Shown here: in pieces, positions 9,316 to 18,407 of the stretch
How positions within the stretch are numbered: the first letter of the stretch is position 1
Layout of the letters: every line of letters starts with the position of its first letter
NCBI GenBank assembly: GCA_965224515.1
Contig: OZ245051.1
Span: 186,001 to 250,000 of the forward strand
Direction: 5' to 3'
Length of the DNA: 64,000 bases
Source: Sedimenticola_A sp040506425
GTDB taxonomy: Bacteria > Pseudomonadota > Gammaproteobacteria > Chromatiales > Chromatiaceae
Position numbers and translations under genes: made by a program
The notes under the pieces: model-generated
Database searches by the model: none
What the model was told of the DNA's origin: nothing
What the model saw: the letters and a program-made list of their open reading frames with translations, nothing else

Positions 9316-9759
9316 GTGCATATCTGGATAGACGCAGACGCCTGCCCAAAACCGATCAAGGAGATTCTGTTCAGGGCGGCAGAGCGCACTGAAATCCCAC
9401 TGACCCTGGTTGCAAATCAACCAATGCGTACCCCTCCCTCCCGTCATATCAGCACAATACAGGTGCCTCACGGTTTTGACGTGGCAGACAACTATATTGC
9501 GGAAAAGGTGGAAGATGGCGACCTGGTAATCACCGCAGATATTCCCCTGGCTGCCGATGTAATCGAGAAAGGCGGGCGGGCGATCAGCTTCAGGGGAGAA
9601 CTCTATACCACCGACAACATTAAGCAGCGCCTGAGCATGCGTAATTTTCTGGATGAATTGCGTGGCAGTGGAGTGGACACCGGTGGACCATCCTCCTTCA
9701 GTCACAGTGACCGAATGGCATTTGCCAACCAGTTGGACAGGATTCTTGCCGGCAAATAG
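9316..9759 (+). CDS. yaiI: YaiI/YqxD family protein (DUF188)
   Basis: A 147-residue protein starting with GTG, preceded by an agga ribosome site. The N-terminal WIDADACP motif, the ADIPLA segment and the C-terminal SGVDTGGP followed by FANQLDRIL are characteristic of the YaiI/YqxD family, which has a PIN-like nuclease fold. Activity and substrate are not established. It is divergent from the Lon-like protease and ends at a bidirectional terminator. Confidence 0.9.
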   Translation: MHIWIDADACPKPIKEILFRAAERTEIPLTLVANQPMRTPPSRHISTIQVPHGFDVADNYIAEKVEDGDLVITADIPLAADVIEKGGRAISFRGELYTTDNIKQRLSMRNFLDELRGSGVDTGGPSSFSHSDRMAFANQLDRILAGK

Positions 9760-9797
9760 ATCATCGTTGCCAGAGAGTATTTACCAGCACAGCTCAT

Positions 9798-9830
9798 AAA
9801 AAAGGGACACGCCAAGGCGTGTCCCTTTTA
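9798..9830. terminator. Bidirectional terminator between yaiI and cytochrome gene
   Basis: Perfect 14-bp stem (aaaagggacacgcc / ggcgtgtccctttt) with an AA loop, flanked by A runs on the left and T runs on the right. It can end transcription of both convergent genes. Confidence 0.9.
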
Positions 9831-9854
9831 TCAAGAACGGTTTGAGAACAGGAC

Positions 9855-10976
9855 TTAGAACTCGCCTGTTGCGCCAGCCATCATGATGTCCAGCATACTG
9901 CGGTTCACACGGATTGCCACATCCAGTACCTCCTGGGGCAGGAGACTGCTGTTGATGAGCATATCAAGGTTGAGCATCATCAACTGCAGATCGCCGTTCT
10001 GGTCTTCAACCAGGGAGATTCGGCAAGGCATGTAACTGGAGAAGATTGGGTTGCTCATGACCATGATACGGGCATCCATGGGGTTACAGAACTGGTAGAT
10101 GCTGAGGTAAGGCGTTTCAACACCACGTGCCTCAAGCTCCTTTGAAACCTCCTGCTTGCCGACGAGTTTCAGATTCAACTCTACCGCCTTGGACATCATC
10201 GCCTCTACAGCATCGTCAATCGAGACCCCTTTCTCAAGCGGCATCTGTGCCACGGTCTGGGTAATATCGGTAATCTGCAGTCCACCACGCTTTGGCCGCT
10301 GTGGAGGAGTCGGGCGCTTGGGTGCTGCTGCCATCCTCAAGCGAGGCGGCATAAAATGTTTACCTTCTACGATTTTCTTGTCATCAAGGGTCGCCAGGTA
10401 GGCCGCTATATCCATAACCTCATTGTCTTTGTATTCATCGAAGCTGTCGTCTTCCGGGTCGTTATCATGGATGCGGAACTTGGCCTGAAACATTTTCACA
10501 GATTGGAAAACATACTCGGTGTGCTGACCGGCCAGGGGTGGGGCCTCTTTCTTGGGCTTTCCGTATCCATCTTTGGCATGGCAGGTCTTGCACTCACCCT
10601 TGTACAACTTTTTGCCCTTCTCTACAGACCCCGGCAGGCGGTGCACGATATTGAAGCGACGGTCTGATCCGATATCAAGACTTGAAAGATAGGCTGAAAC
10701 ATCCTCGATATCCTGATCGCTCATCTTGTCAAGACCAGTGGTACTGACCATCAGCGGGTTCTTGCGCACACCGGTAACATAATCCTTGGTGGCCTTAAAC
10801 AGGTAATCCTTGGGCAAGCCGGCAAGACGGGGAGCCAAGCGACCGGATGCACCCTGACCATAGATACCATGGCAAAGTGCACAGGTTCGGTTAATCATTT
10901 CGCCGTTAACCAGATCGGCAGCTTGAGAAATCAATGGCGACATCAGCGCCAGTAGCATCAGCAGTTTATTCTTCAT
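9855..10976 (-). CDS. Diheme cytochrome c fused to a DUF302 domain
   Basis: About 373 residues. A signal peptide (first 19 or so residues, ending ISQA) exports the protein. Two class I cytochrome c domains follow, with heme sites CALCH (32-36) and CKTCH (129-133). A proline-rich linker (about 215-235) leads to a C-terminal DUF302 domain. The start at 10976 is preferred because GGAGA stands at proper distance. It is likely a periplasmic electron carrier. Being 2 kb from dsr suggests a part in sulfur-linked electron flow, but that is inference; the DUF302 role is unknown. It stands alone with its own upstream AT-rich region. Confidence 0.85.
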   Translation of the reverse strand: MKNKLLMLLALMSPLISQAADLVNGEMINRTCALCHGIYGQGASGRLAPRLAGLPKDYLFKATKDYVTGVRKNPLMVSTTGLDKMSDQDIEDVSAYLSSLDIGSDRRFNIVHRLPGSVEKGKKLYKGECKTCHAKDGYGKPKKEAPPLAGQHTEYVFQSVKMFQAKFRIHDNDPEDDSFDEYKDNEVMDIAAYLATLDDKKIVEGKHFMPPRLRMAAAPKRPTPPQRPKRGGLQITDITQTVAQMPLEKGVSIDDAVEAMMSKAVELNLKLVGKQEVSKELEARGVETPYLSIYQFCNPMDARIMVMSNPIFSSYMPCRISLVEDQNGDLQLMMLNLDMLINSSLLPQEVLDVAIRVNRSMLDIMMAGATGEF

Positions 10977-11446
10977 AATCACTCTCCACTTTCAAAAATC
11001 ATCCCATTTCTCTAACTGGTTTTTTTTTAGAAATCATCTCAACCAGCTTATCGAACAACAGGAATTAATAGCGGCTCTTTTTTATTTTGAGCCTGTTTCA
11101 ACACCCATTAAGTCAGCATATTTGAATGTTCGAATATACGGACATTATCATGCATGAGGGGTGCTACCAAACAAATTGCCAAAGAACTTTTTTATGGACA
11201 CGACTGACAAGATTTTATTTATAAAATCAATAGCTTATATAGTTTTTCCGCATGTTCTAATATGCTTAATATTCAATGCTTTTCGTGGTCATATCCTGCT
11301 CTCTATTGGCCCAACCTTATCCAATCCATACCTAAACATAAACACAACGTTTACACGCTTTTTCTTCTGCAGAGCAGCCCCTGAATACCCAAGCCGTATA
11401 AACCATCTCGCCAACTGCTATATTTATAATCAAGGTTACAGGTTAT
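10977..11446. other. AT-rich divergent intergenic region
   Basis: About 470 bases, much richer in A/T than the flanking genes. It separates the divergent cytochrome and peptidase genes, so promoters for both are expected. A reading frame of about 100 codons (11161-11466) exists, but its codon use and composition look non-coding. The imperfect palindrome around 11121-11147 (aatgt ... acatt around TTCGAA) is the only local symmetry I noticed. Confidence 0.4.
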
Positions 11447-11485
11447 ATGTCCAGACCGGACAATGAACCAATGGCAGGGCGGTAT

Positions 11486-12106
11486 ATGAGGACTCCCTCA
11501 CCCATCGCAGCTGCATTTGCCCTTTCCGTAGTGCTCTGTGTGGGTTTTTGCAGCATGAGACTTACAGCTGCAGAGAATGCCGTTTCAGCCATCATGGACC
11601 TTGTAGTTGTAGAGATCAGGGAACGACATCCACCTTATGAAAGATTCTGCACTGATTACAATAATGAGTGTGAACTCACCCCTCCCTATCGATTAGAGAT
11701 GACAGCCCAACTTCTGGACCTTGCCAGCCGCGTAAACAGAACAGTCAATCATGACGTCATCTTCTCCCTGGACATGACCCAGTACGGGGAGGAGGAGTAC
11801 TGGAATTATCCTGACTCCGGTTTTGGCGATTGCGAAGACAAATCTCTTGAGAAGCGCAGAAGACTGGTCATGAAAGGTATATCAAGAGGCGCCCTCAGAA
11901 TGGCTATAGCCCATCACAGAACACACCACACACCTCACAGTGTGCTGTTACTAGAAACCAGCCAGGGTACATATGTTCTTGATACCTACACCAGCCGGAT
12001 AAAACTCTGGCATGAAACACCCTACAACTTTGAAGCGAGGGAAAGAACCAACGGAACATGGGAACGGTTTGATCAACAGACCTGGAAATTTGCGGACGTT
12101 TTCTGA
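11486..12106 (+). CDS. Transglutaminase-like cysteine peptidase (BTLCP, DUF920)
   Basis: About 206 residues beginning at the ATG at 11486, after an agggcgg ribosome site; an ATG at 11447 is an alternative. A signal peptide ends near LTAAEN. The catalytic triad of the bacterial transglutaminase-like cysteine proteinases is visible: Cys in GDCEDK, His in HHTPHSVLL and Asp in VLDTYT. The best-known relative, LapG, cleaves a surface adhesin in the periplasm in response to cyclic di-GMP through LapD. No lapD or adhesin gene lies next to it here, so the substrate is open. Confidence 0.82.
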   Translation: MRTPSPIAAAFALSVVLCVGFCSMRLTAAENAVSAIMDLVVVEIRERHPPYERFCTDYNNECELTPPYRLEMTAQLLDLASRVNRTVNHDVIFSLDMTQYGEEEYWNYPDSGFGDCEDKSLEKRRRLVMKGISRGALRMAIAHHRTHHTPHSVLLLETSQGTYVLDTYTSRIKLWHETPYNFEARERTNGTWERFDQQTWKFADVF

Positions 12107-12147
12107 ACCCCAGGATAAGCGGCCCGGTTGATAGCGCGAATTACAGT

Positions 12148-13062
12148 TCAGAAATCAAGTATCTCACGGGGGACGCGGACCATCGAAAGCAACTGCCTGT
12201 AATCATCACCTATCTCCAACTCGCTTAGGCTGATTGCAGCCCCATCAGAATCAACACTCTTTTCCACTTTGATCCCCATACGATCCACCCGTATTGTATT
12301 CTCCAGAATTTTTATCAATTCCTGGGGCAATGCCAGATACTCAAGTATTCTTGTCAGGTAGACCTCTGGGTTTCTCAGGTCCTCATCGTGATGGATTATT
12401 CCCGAGGCAGATTTCTGCTGATCATGCTTCAGACCAATTATATGAGACCGCATATATCTGACCACATTATCAAACAGTGTCTGCTTTAGAGATAACCTTA
12501 CTTCTGCTTCCGTCATAGAGGGTGCCAGTACTTGATGTCCGGAAAAAACAACACTTGTCTTTTCCACCTCGCGCAGCAGGATATCCCCCCGTATTTCACT
12601 ACCCAGAATTGATTTTTCCTTGTAGCGGAGGAAAAGGATGAAGAAAATCTCATCTGCACCCTTGTGTTCAGGTGTAAGGAGGTAGTCATGCATATCATAA
12701 AACTGGTTGCACAGTTCTGTCACTTCGTCCAGCCTTGAGAAGAAGGCGGACACTTGGGGATCGTGCAGAAAAGATTCCCTGGAGATCAACAGCGCCTGTG
12801 GTAGCTCATCCACCAGTTGGTCGATATGCAGCAGCAACGCCTTTGTCCCTTCCCTTAGGCGCTTCTGGTAGCGTGAAATCGCCCGCATTCTGGAGTCGGT
12901 CCGGGTCACTATGCTTTCTATGGCATCTTCCAGCCTGTCCTCTTCGGCCAACAGCGCCTCACGTTTTTCACTCTGTTTTTCAAGGAGCCCCATGAGCTGG
13001 TCCCACTGCTCCTGAAAATACAATCGTAAAGCTGATGCCTCTACAATGCGCTTATCTTTCAT
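12148..13062 (-). CDS. Uncharacterized coiled-coil protein next to dsrS
   Basis: A 304-residue soluble protein of unknown family. The N-terminal third (about residues 10-90) is rich in charged heptads and should form a coiled coil. The rest is mixed helical, with no signal peptide, membrane segment or cysteine cluster. It follows dsrS on the same strand about 155 bases downstream, with no obvious strong terminator between, so read-through from dsr is possible. I do not recognise its function. Confidence 0.65.
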   Translation of the reverse strand: MKDKRIVEASALRLYFQEQWDQLMGLLEKQSEKREALLAEEDRLEDAIESIVTRTDSRMRAISRYQKRLREGTKALLLHIDQLVDELPQALLISRESFLHDPQVSAFFSRLDEVTELCNQFYDMHDYLLTPEHKGADEIFFILFLRYKEKSILGSEIRGDILLREVEKTSVVFSGHQVLAPSMTEAEVRLSLKQTLFDNVVRYMRSHIIGLKHDQQKSASGIIHHDEDLRNPEVYLTRILEYLALPQELIKILENTIRVDRMGIKVEKSVDSDGAAISLSELEIGDDYRQLLSMVRVPREILDF

Positions 13063-13218
13063 CTTTCCCTGTACACGAGTCAGTGCTGTAAGTTAATCCC
13101 TGCTTTTAACTCTAGTACAGAGACCAACAAAAGTAGAGTGGAGTTAAGCTGTGCAGCAGACGGCGACACCCATTTTGGCATCGATATATGAGAACGGAAA
13201 ATTTGCCCGGCCAGAGGC

Positions 13219-14334
13219 CTATTGAGTAGTGGAAAGTCGGGAGATATGTTCGCCTACCGCAACCAGCACCGGCTCGAGTTTGCGCCGCATCAGGCTGCCC
13301 ATCGCGGTGCTACCGCTCAGGGCCGGCCTGAGTATTCCCCACCCTACCCCGGACAGGAATCTCAGTGCGACAAGGTCTTTCTCAACTGCTGGAGCAGCCT
13401 CCATACAGGAAAGAGCATGGGGATCATGAGCCATGTAGTCACGGGTATCAGCCAGCAACGCTTCAATAGTACAGTCAGGGTCGCCTTCGGGTCTGATTGT
13501 ATTGAAATAGCCACGAACAATATCAAGGGTGGTGTTTACCACCTCCTGTGTAGGTGGTTTGGCCAGTATCCTTTCAACCGTATGCAGGAAGCTTTGACCA
13601 TTTGCTGAGGAGGCCGCTATAAGCAGACCAGCCAGGGGGTTGTCATCATTGGCAAGGGGGCCAAGCCGTTGACTTAGCGATTCATGGTCGGCCCTGGGTG
13701 GTTGTTTTTCAGGCAGGTCATTAGGTGCCGAGGCTATAAAACCTACCAGGTAGGGGATTTTTCGTGCAGCTTTTTTCCATAGAGCCAGTCGCTTTTCATC
13801 ATCAAGCAGACCTGGCTGTCCGGCCATGCGGACGGATTCCATCATATCCTCAACATCGGTCTCAAATGGCAGATACTCAACCAGATAATCAGCCATCTCC
13901 TTACCAATTTCAGACGAGGCAATCGCCTGGGTCTGGAGCATTCTGCGGGCATTTTCCGCTTCCGGCACAGCCCACCACGCCCTGCGGGCAAGCTCTACCG
14001 TCAATCCCTCTGCACAAACCACGGCAAGCACTGCCTGGGGATCACCCAATTGAAGCAACTGTTCGAGACTCTGCTCCCGCATCTGTCCCTGCCTGGTCCA
14101 ACGCTGCAGGTAGAGTGGATAACCACCAGGACTGCCAAGTGCTTTTTCAGAAAGAAATGCCCTGACTATTTTAAGGTATTTTTCATCACCCCCGGAAGGT
14201 GACAACTTTACAGTCGCCTCGCCATTTGGAAGCAATCCGTAAAGGGTCATACTGGATTCATTAATACGTATGGCCAGGGGCTTGTTGGCCAACAGTACAT
14301 TCAGGCGCAGGGCATCTTCGCTGGCAAGTTCCAT
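13219..14334 (-). CDS. dsrS: DsrS, cytoplasmic dsr accessory protein
   Basis: A 371-residue soluble protein that ends the dsr gene order (dsrN-dsrR-dsrS), with the length expected of DsrS. It has no signal peptide, no membrane segment and no clear cofactor motif. In Allochromatium vinosum, DsrS is a cytoplasmic protein of unclear mechanism that is not strictly needed for sulfur-globule oxidation. Assignment rests mainly on position and general similarity. The gap to dsrR is about 71 bases. Confidence 0.8.
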   Translation of the reverse strand: MELASEDALRLNVLLANKPLAIRINESSMTLYGLLPNGEATVKLSPSGGDEKYLKIVRAFLSEKALGSPGGYPLYLQRWTRQGQMREQSLEQLLQLGDPQAVLAVVCAEGLTVELARRAWWAVPEAENARRMLQTQAIASSEIGKEMADYLVEYLPFETDVEDMMESVRMAGQPGLLDDEKRLALWKKAARKIPYLVGFIASAPNDLPEKQPPRADHESLSQRLGPLANDDNPLAGLLIAASSANGQSFLHTVERILAKPPTQEVVNTTLDIVRGYFNTIRPEGDPDCTIEALLADTRDYMAHDPHALSCMEAAPAVEKDLVALRFLSGVGWGILRPALSGSTAMGSLMRRKLEPVLVAVGEHISRLSTTQ

Positions 14335-14405
14335 AGATCTATCTGATGCTCAAAGGGGCGCTAGGGATAAGCCCTGTGTGACCGGCGGTCACACAGGTAG
14401 AAATA

Positions 14406-14720
14406 CTAATCTTCAGTAGGCGGGGTGTAGTTTGCATCTTTTGGATTGAGAAATATAAAACGGGTTTGACCGTCATCCATCTCTACGAAATCCATCACGG
14501 CCTCATCCAGTAGCGGTACAGATTCCGGGGCTATCACGACCTCGATTCCACTGCTGGTAATCTGGATATCCTCATCCTTTGCCTCATCGAAACCCATCAG
14601 GTAATCGATGGTGCCATCGTCCTTTTTACGGGCATCCATGCGTAGGGCCATCCCTTCTGTACCACCCATCCTGGCGGCTACACGAACCTGTTCTGCTGCG
14701 AATTCTGTCATTTCGAACAT
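14406..14720 (-). CDS. dsrR: DsrR, A-type scaffold-like protein without cysteines
   Basis: A 104-residue protein with the IscA/HesB fold pattern (FAAEQVRVAARMGG near the N-terminus, then MALRMDARKKDDG). It lacks every cluster-binding cysteine of that family; no cysteine occurs in the whole protein. This is the known hallmark of DsrR, reported to act after transcription on dsr expression rather than to carry Fe-S. The C-terminus is acidic. It lies between dsrN and dsrS with a gaaaactcctgg leader. Confidence 0.88.
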   Translation of the reverse strand: MFEMTEFAAEQVRVAARMGGTEGMALRMDARKKDDGTIDYLMGFDEAKDEDIQITSSGIEVVIAPESVPLLDEAVMDFVEMDDGQTRFIFLNPKDANYTPPTED

Positions 14721-14863
14721 GGAAAACTCCTGGATCCGGCAGTCTTAGAAAGCCATTACTGAGACTGCTTCGTTACTACAACCTCCTAGTTTACCTCGAA
14801 ATCAGACTGATTATTACCCGGTAAATTAAGACAGTTTATGGAAAACAGGCCGGCCGCCCGAAA

Positions 14864-16240
14864 TCAGCGTCCAATGCAGGCCTTTACGTGATCAATAAAC
14901 CGCTGGGTCCAGCGGTTTCCACCGACATCCCGCAGGTGGGTATAGCTGGCCAAGGTGTTTTTATAAATAACCCCATCGTGCTTACCATCAATACCCGAGC
15001 CCCGCTTTACGTCATAGGCGTAGCTGACTCCATCCCCGATATGCTCCAGGGCCGAGTAGTGAAATTCATGCGCAGCCACATCAGTCACAGCAGGGGTATC
15101 TGGTTGAGGCCAAGGCATATCCGCTCTCTCCTGCAGCTTGACGTACCCCCTCCCCTGGGGCTTTTCGTACATTACGGTATCGCCAGGAATCGCCCCAACC
15201 ATGCTGCAGACCTTTCCTTCCCAGGTCACACTGCGCGACAGGTACATCAATCCGCCACACTCCGCGTAAACCGGTCCGTCTGCTTCAATGAATGCCTTGA
15301 TACTGCATCTCATGGACTCATTCGCCTCGAGATCTTCCATGACCATTTCAGGAAAGCCTCCGCCAATGAACAACCCGTCCACCCTGGGCAGTTCACTATC
15401 TGTAAGGGCATTAAACTCCACAAGTTCAGCCCCTGCGGCTTCAAGCTTTTCCAGATCCCCCGGGTAGTAAAAGCCAAAAGCCCTGTCCCTGGGAATACCA
15501 ATTCTGACCCCAGGTCCTTCAAAGGTCTCGACCCTTGGGGGAGAATCATCGACTGAAGGCGAAGAGGCAGCTATGTCGAGCACACTCTCCAAATCAACCT
15601 GAGAACCGATAACCTCTCCAAGTAAAGTGATCTGATCCCTCGCCTTCGCTGCTTCATTGCTGGGTATCAGACCGAGGTGACGCTCATCAATTTCCAAGTC
15701 CCTGGCATAGTGCACTGCACCCACCACGCTTGCATCCGTATAGTGCTCAATCACCCTGCGAAGCTTGCTTTCGTGGCGACTGCCTCCAACCTTGTTGAGT
15801 ATGACCCCCTCTATGCGCACCTTTGAATCGAAGGCCTGGTAACCGAGAATCAACGGGGCAATCCCTCTCGTCATGCCACGGGCGTCGATGACAAGGATTA
15901 CCGGTGCATCGAGAAGTGCTGCCAAGGCAGCATTGGAGTTGCTTCCATCAAGGTCAAGACCATCATAAAGCCCTTTGTTTCCCTCAATCAGGCCTATTTC
16001 GGCCCCATCCATATGCCTAGAAAACTCAGACCGAATCTCTGATGAGGCCATGGTATAGAAATCAAGGTTTATGCAGGATCTTCCGGTAGCAGCCGTAAGC
16101 CAAAGGGGGTCAATATAATCAGGCCCCTTTTTGAAAGACTGTACAGCCATGCCACGCATTTTCAATGCAGCACCCAGGCCGATTGATACCGTGGTTTTTC
16201 CTGATGACTTATGGGCGGCCGAGATGAAGAAATAGGACAT
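14864..16240 (-). CDS. dsrN: DsrN, siroheme amidase (cobyrinic acid a,c-diamide synthase family)
   Basis: A 458-residue glutamine-dependent amidotransferase. The N-terminal ATP-binding P-loop-like segment SSGKTTVSIGLG (about 12-23) and DYIDPLW are CbiA features. The C-terminal class I glutaminase domain carries the nucleophile in YAECGGLMYLS and an HEFHYS segment. DsrN is thought to amidate siroheme to the siroamide cofactor of DsrAB. It is separated from dsrP by a strong terminator, so dsrNRS may depend partly on its own promoter. Confidence 0.92.
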   Translation of the reverse strand: MSYFFISAAHKSSGKTTVSIGLGAALKMRGMAVQSFKKGPDYIDPLWLTAATGRSCINLDFYTMASSEIRSEFSRHMDGAEIGLIEGNKGLYDGLDLDGSNSNAALAALLDAPVILVIDARGMTRGIAPLILGYQAFDSKVRIEGVILNKVGGSRHESKLRRVIEHYTDASVVGAVHYARDLEIDERHLGLIPSNEAAKARDQITLLGEVIGSQVDLESVLDIAASSPSVDDSPPRVETFEGPGVRIGIPRDRAFGFYYPGDLEKLEAAGAELVEFNALTDSELPRVDGLFIGGGFPEMVMEDLEANESMRCSIKAFIEADGPVYAECGGLMYLSRSVTWEGKVCSMVGAIPGDTVMYEKPQGRGYVKLQERADMPWPQPDTPAVTDVAAHEFHYSALEHIGDGVSYAYDVKRGSGIDGKHDGVIYKNTLASYTHLRDVGGNRWTQRFIDHVKACIGR

Positions 16241-16349
16241 ATTGAAGGTTGTTCAGGGTCGATTTCTTGATAACTAATATAGTTGGGCTGAACAGCTGAC
16301 GTTGCAAGCCCGTAAACAGACTTTATAGCCCGTAATCACAGCAAAAACA

Positions 16350-16387
16350 AAAAAACCACCGCTGAGATCCCTCAACGGTGGTTTCTT
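16350..16387 (-). terminator. Terminator after dsrP
   Basis: Read on the minus strand, a stem of CCACCG/CGGTGG extended by TTGAG/CTCAG with a short loop, followed by an almost unbroken T run. It lies about 18 bases past the dsrP stop and 110 bases before dsrN. Confidence 0.85.
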
Positions 16388-16404
16388 GTGAGCCTTGGGG
16401 TTTC

Positions 16405-17613
16405 TTAAGCGTTTTCTGCTTCAGATGGATCCTCAAGGTTTTCTGGCAGCACACGCAGCATGCGGGAAGCCACGGCGACCAGAGTCATGGCAATAGCTAC
16501 GCCGGCAATACCCAGCATGGCCTCTGCCAGAGTCGGCGTATAGGCAGCAACAACCCCGTCATAGAAACTGCTGCTGACAACCTCTTTACCCGGGAAGATG
16601 CTCATCGGGAAAGCCTGACCACCAATCACGATTACATATACCTGGAAGAAGCCTCCGATCAGAACAAGCAGCGAGGCGGAAGCAATAGCCATTCTCGAGT
16701 GTGCAAATGCAGGCGAGAAGAGCAGAAACAGTGGGATAATACCACCAATCAGGACCTGACCCAGCCAGAACATGGTCGTATACACACCGCCATTCATGAG
16801 GACGAAACTCTCAACACCATGGTGCTGGGTGATATACAGGTTGGTCAGATGGTATACCGCGGTGAAATAGAGAACTGCCCCTACGAAAACACCCAGAAGG
16901 TTTTTCAGTTTTGCCATTCTCACTTCGCCGATTGAACGCCCAGCCCACCAGTAAGCAGCCATCAGGCTTATGATGAAGAAAGCAAGGCCGAAGCTGAAAG
17001 ACATGATAATAAACATCGGAGCCATAATCGCAGCATCATATGCTTCACGGGCAACCAGGAAACCGAAGATGGAACCGGTACCGGTGGTCAGCGCGAGACG
17101 CCAGAAGAAGGCTGCGAAGCCCAGGGGTTGGTAATATTTGGCACCGTAGCGACGGTCCATCATAGCCCAGAGATAGAGACCCACTATGGCGAAGAAGCCA
17201 CTGTAGAGAATAACGTTCCAGGCAAAGATCGACTTGAAGTTATAGGTGGTCATCGCCACGATTAAACGATCCGGGCGACCCAGATCGAGAACCAGTACCG
17301 CCAGACCGCCAGCCAACAGGCCAATGGCCAACAGACCGGAAAAACGACCCAGTGGCTTGTACATCGGACCACCGAAAACCGAGCCAATAGAGGCGACATT
17401 CAGTGCACCTGATGCAGCGACGATCAGAAAAATGGCGAATACGTGAGGCAGGCCCCAGACAACCTGGTTGCTCATGCCTGTTACGTAGTGGCCGTTATGC
17501 TCCATGTAGTAGGTGGCACCCATACCGAGCATGATAATGAACGCAAGCAAAGCGAGACCGCCCCAGTAACGGGGGGATTCACACCAAAGTTCGCGATAAT
17601 GCATCTTTGCCAT
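16405..17613 (-). CDS. dsrP: DsrP, NrfD-family quinone-interacting membrane subunit
   Basis: A 402-residue integral membrane protein with about ten hydrophobic helices in the NrfD/PsrC pattern. Together with DsrM, DsrK, DsrJ and DsrO it forms the DsrMKJOP complex that links the cytoplasmic sulfur relay to the quinone pool. The short C-terminal tail is acidic (ENLEDPSEAENA). It follows dsrO by 18 bases and is the last gene before a terminator. Confidence 0.93.
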   Translation of the reverse strand: MAKMHYRELWCESPRYWGGLALLAFIIMLGMGATYYMEHNGHYVTGMSNQVVWGLPHVFAIFLIVAASGALNVASIGSVFGGPMYKPLGRFSGLLAIGLLAGGLAVLVLDLGRPDRLIVAMTTYNFKSIFAWNVILYSGFFAIVGLYLWAMMDRRYGAKYYQPLGFAAFFWRLALTTGTGSIFGFLVAREAYDAAIMAPMFIIMSFSFGLAFFIISLMAAYWWAGRSIGEVRMAKLKNLLGVFVGAVLYFTAVYHLTNLYITQHHGVESFVLMNGGVYTTMFWLGQVLIGGIIPLFLLFSPAFAHSRMAIASASLLVLIGGFFQVYVIVIGGQAFPMSIFPGKEVVSSSFYDGVVAAYTPTLAEAMLGIAGVAIAMTLVAVASRMLRVLPENLEDPSEAENA

Positions 17614-17631
17614 TGAATACAGTCTCCCCAG

Positions 17632-18405
17632 TTACACTTCGGTGTAACGAACACCGGTGTTGAGTTCAAGATCAGCACGAATCTGGCGGCTGCTCTTCTC
17701 TTTCAGGGCCTTTGAGATCGCGCTTGAGGGATCTTTAAGGTCGCCGAATAGAATCGCCTGGTGGCCATCTTTCGTACAAGCGTCCTGGCATGCGGTAGTG
17801 GTGGCACCACCATCGATGCGAGGCGCACACATGTTGCAGGATTCAACACAGCCCTTGCCGCGAGGCGCATGTACAACCTGCTCCGCAATATCGGAGTGGA
17901 TGAAGGAGCGAGCCTTGTAGGGGCATGCCATCATGCAGTAACGGCAACCGATACAGGTGTGACGATCCACCATCACAATGCCATCGGCACGTTTGAAGGA
18001 TGCACCTGTGGGGCAAACATCAACACAGGGAGGATGTTCGCAGTGCTGGCACATCATCGGCAGATTGGTTACGACACCGGTCTGCTTGTCCTTCAGTTTT
18101 ACTTTACGTATCCACTGGGGACGCTGAGCATTCCACATCTCGTCGGCCTGGCCCTCAGGCTTGGTCAGCAGGTCGATGCCATTTTCTTTGTTGCACGCAT
18201 CGACACAGGCACTGCAGCCATCGGCACACTTGGTGGTGTCAACCAGCATACCCCAACGGGTATCACTGGAAACTCCATCATCGGAGCCAGCATTGGCAAC
18301 TGTCAGCATCACACCGGGAGCGACCGTAGCTGCAGTTGCAGCGAGTGCGGTTTTACCCAGAAATTCGCGTCTCTTCATATCGGGCTGGTCATTATGCTTA
18401 ATCAT
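17632..18405 (-). CDS. dsrO: DsrO, periplasmic ferredoxin-like iron-sulfur subunit
   Basis: A 257-residue protein with a twin-arginine signal (KRREFLGK near residue 11, hydrophobic stretch to about residue 39). Several cysteine clusters follow, as in NrfC-type tetra-[4Fe-4S] proteins (CADGCSACVDAC, CQHCEHPPCVDVC, CIGCRYCMMAC and a fourth). It passes electrons between DsrJ and DsrP on the periplasmic side. The start at 18405 is supported by GGAGGA six bases upstream, within the end of dsrJ; the two genes are 2 bases apart. Confidence 0.93.
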   Translation of the reverse strand: MIKHNDQPDMKRREFLGKTALAATAATVAPGVMLTVANAGSDDGVSSDTRWGMLVDTTKCADGCSACVDACNKENGIDLLTKPEGQADEMWNAQRPQWIRKVKLKDKQTGVVTNLPMMCQHCEHPPCVDVCPTGASFKRADGIVMVDRHTCIGCRYCMMACPYKARSFIHSDIAEQVVHAPRGKGCVESCNMCAPRIDGGATTTACQDACTKDGHQAILFGDLKDPSSAISKALKEKSSRQIRADLELNTGVRYTEV

Positions 18406-18407
18406 GA

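Noticed and set aside
11161..11466. A 101-codon frame in the AT-rich gap
   Set aside because: The composition is non-coding-like and no ribosome site or motif supports it. It may still be checked by ribosome profiling.
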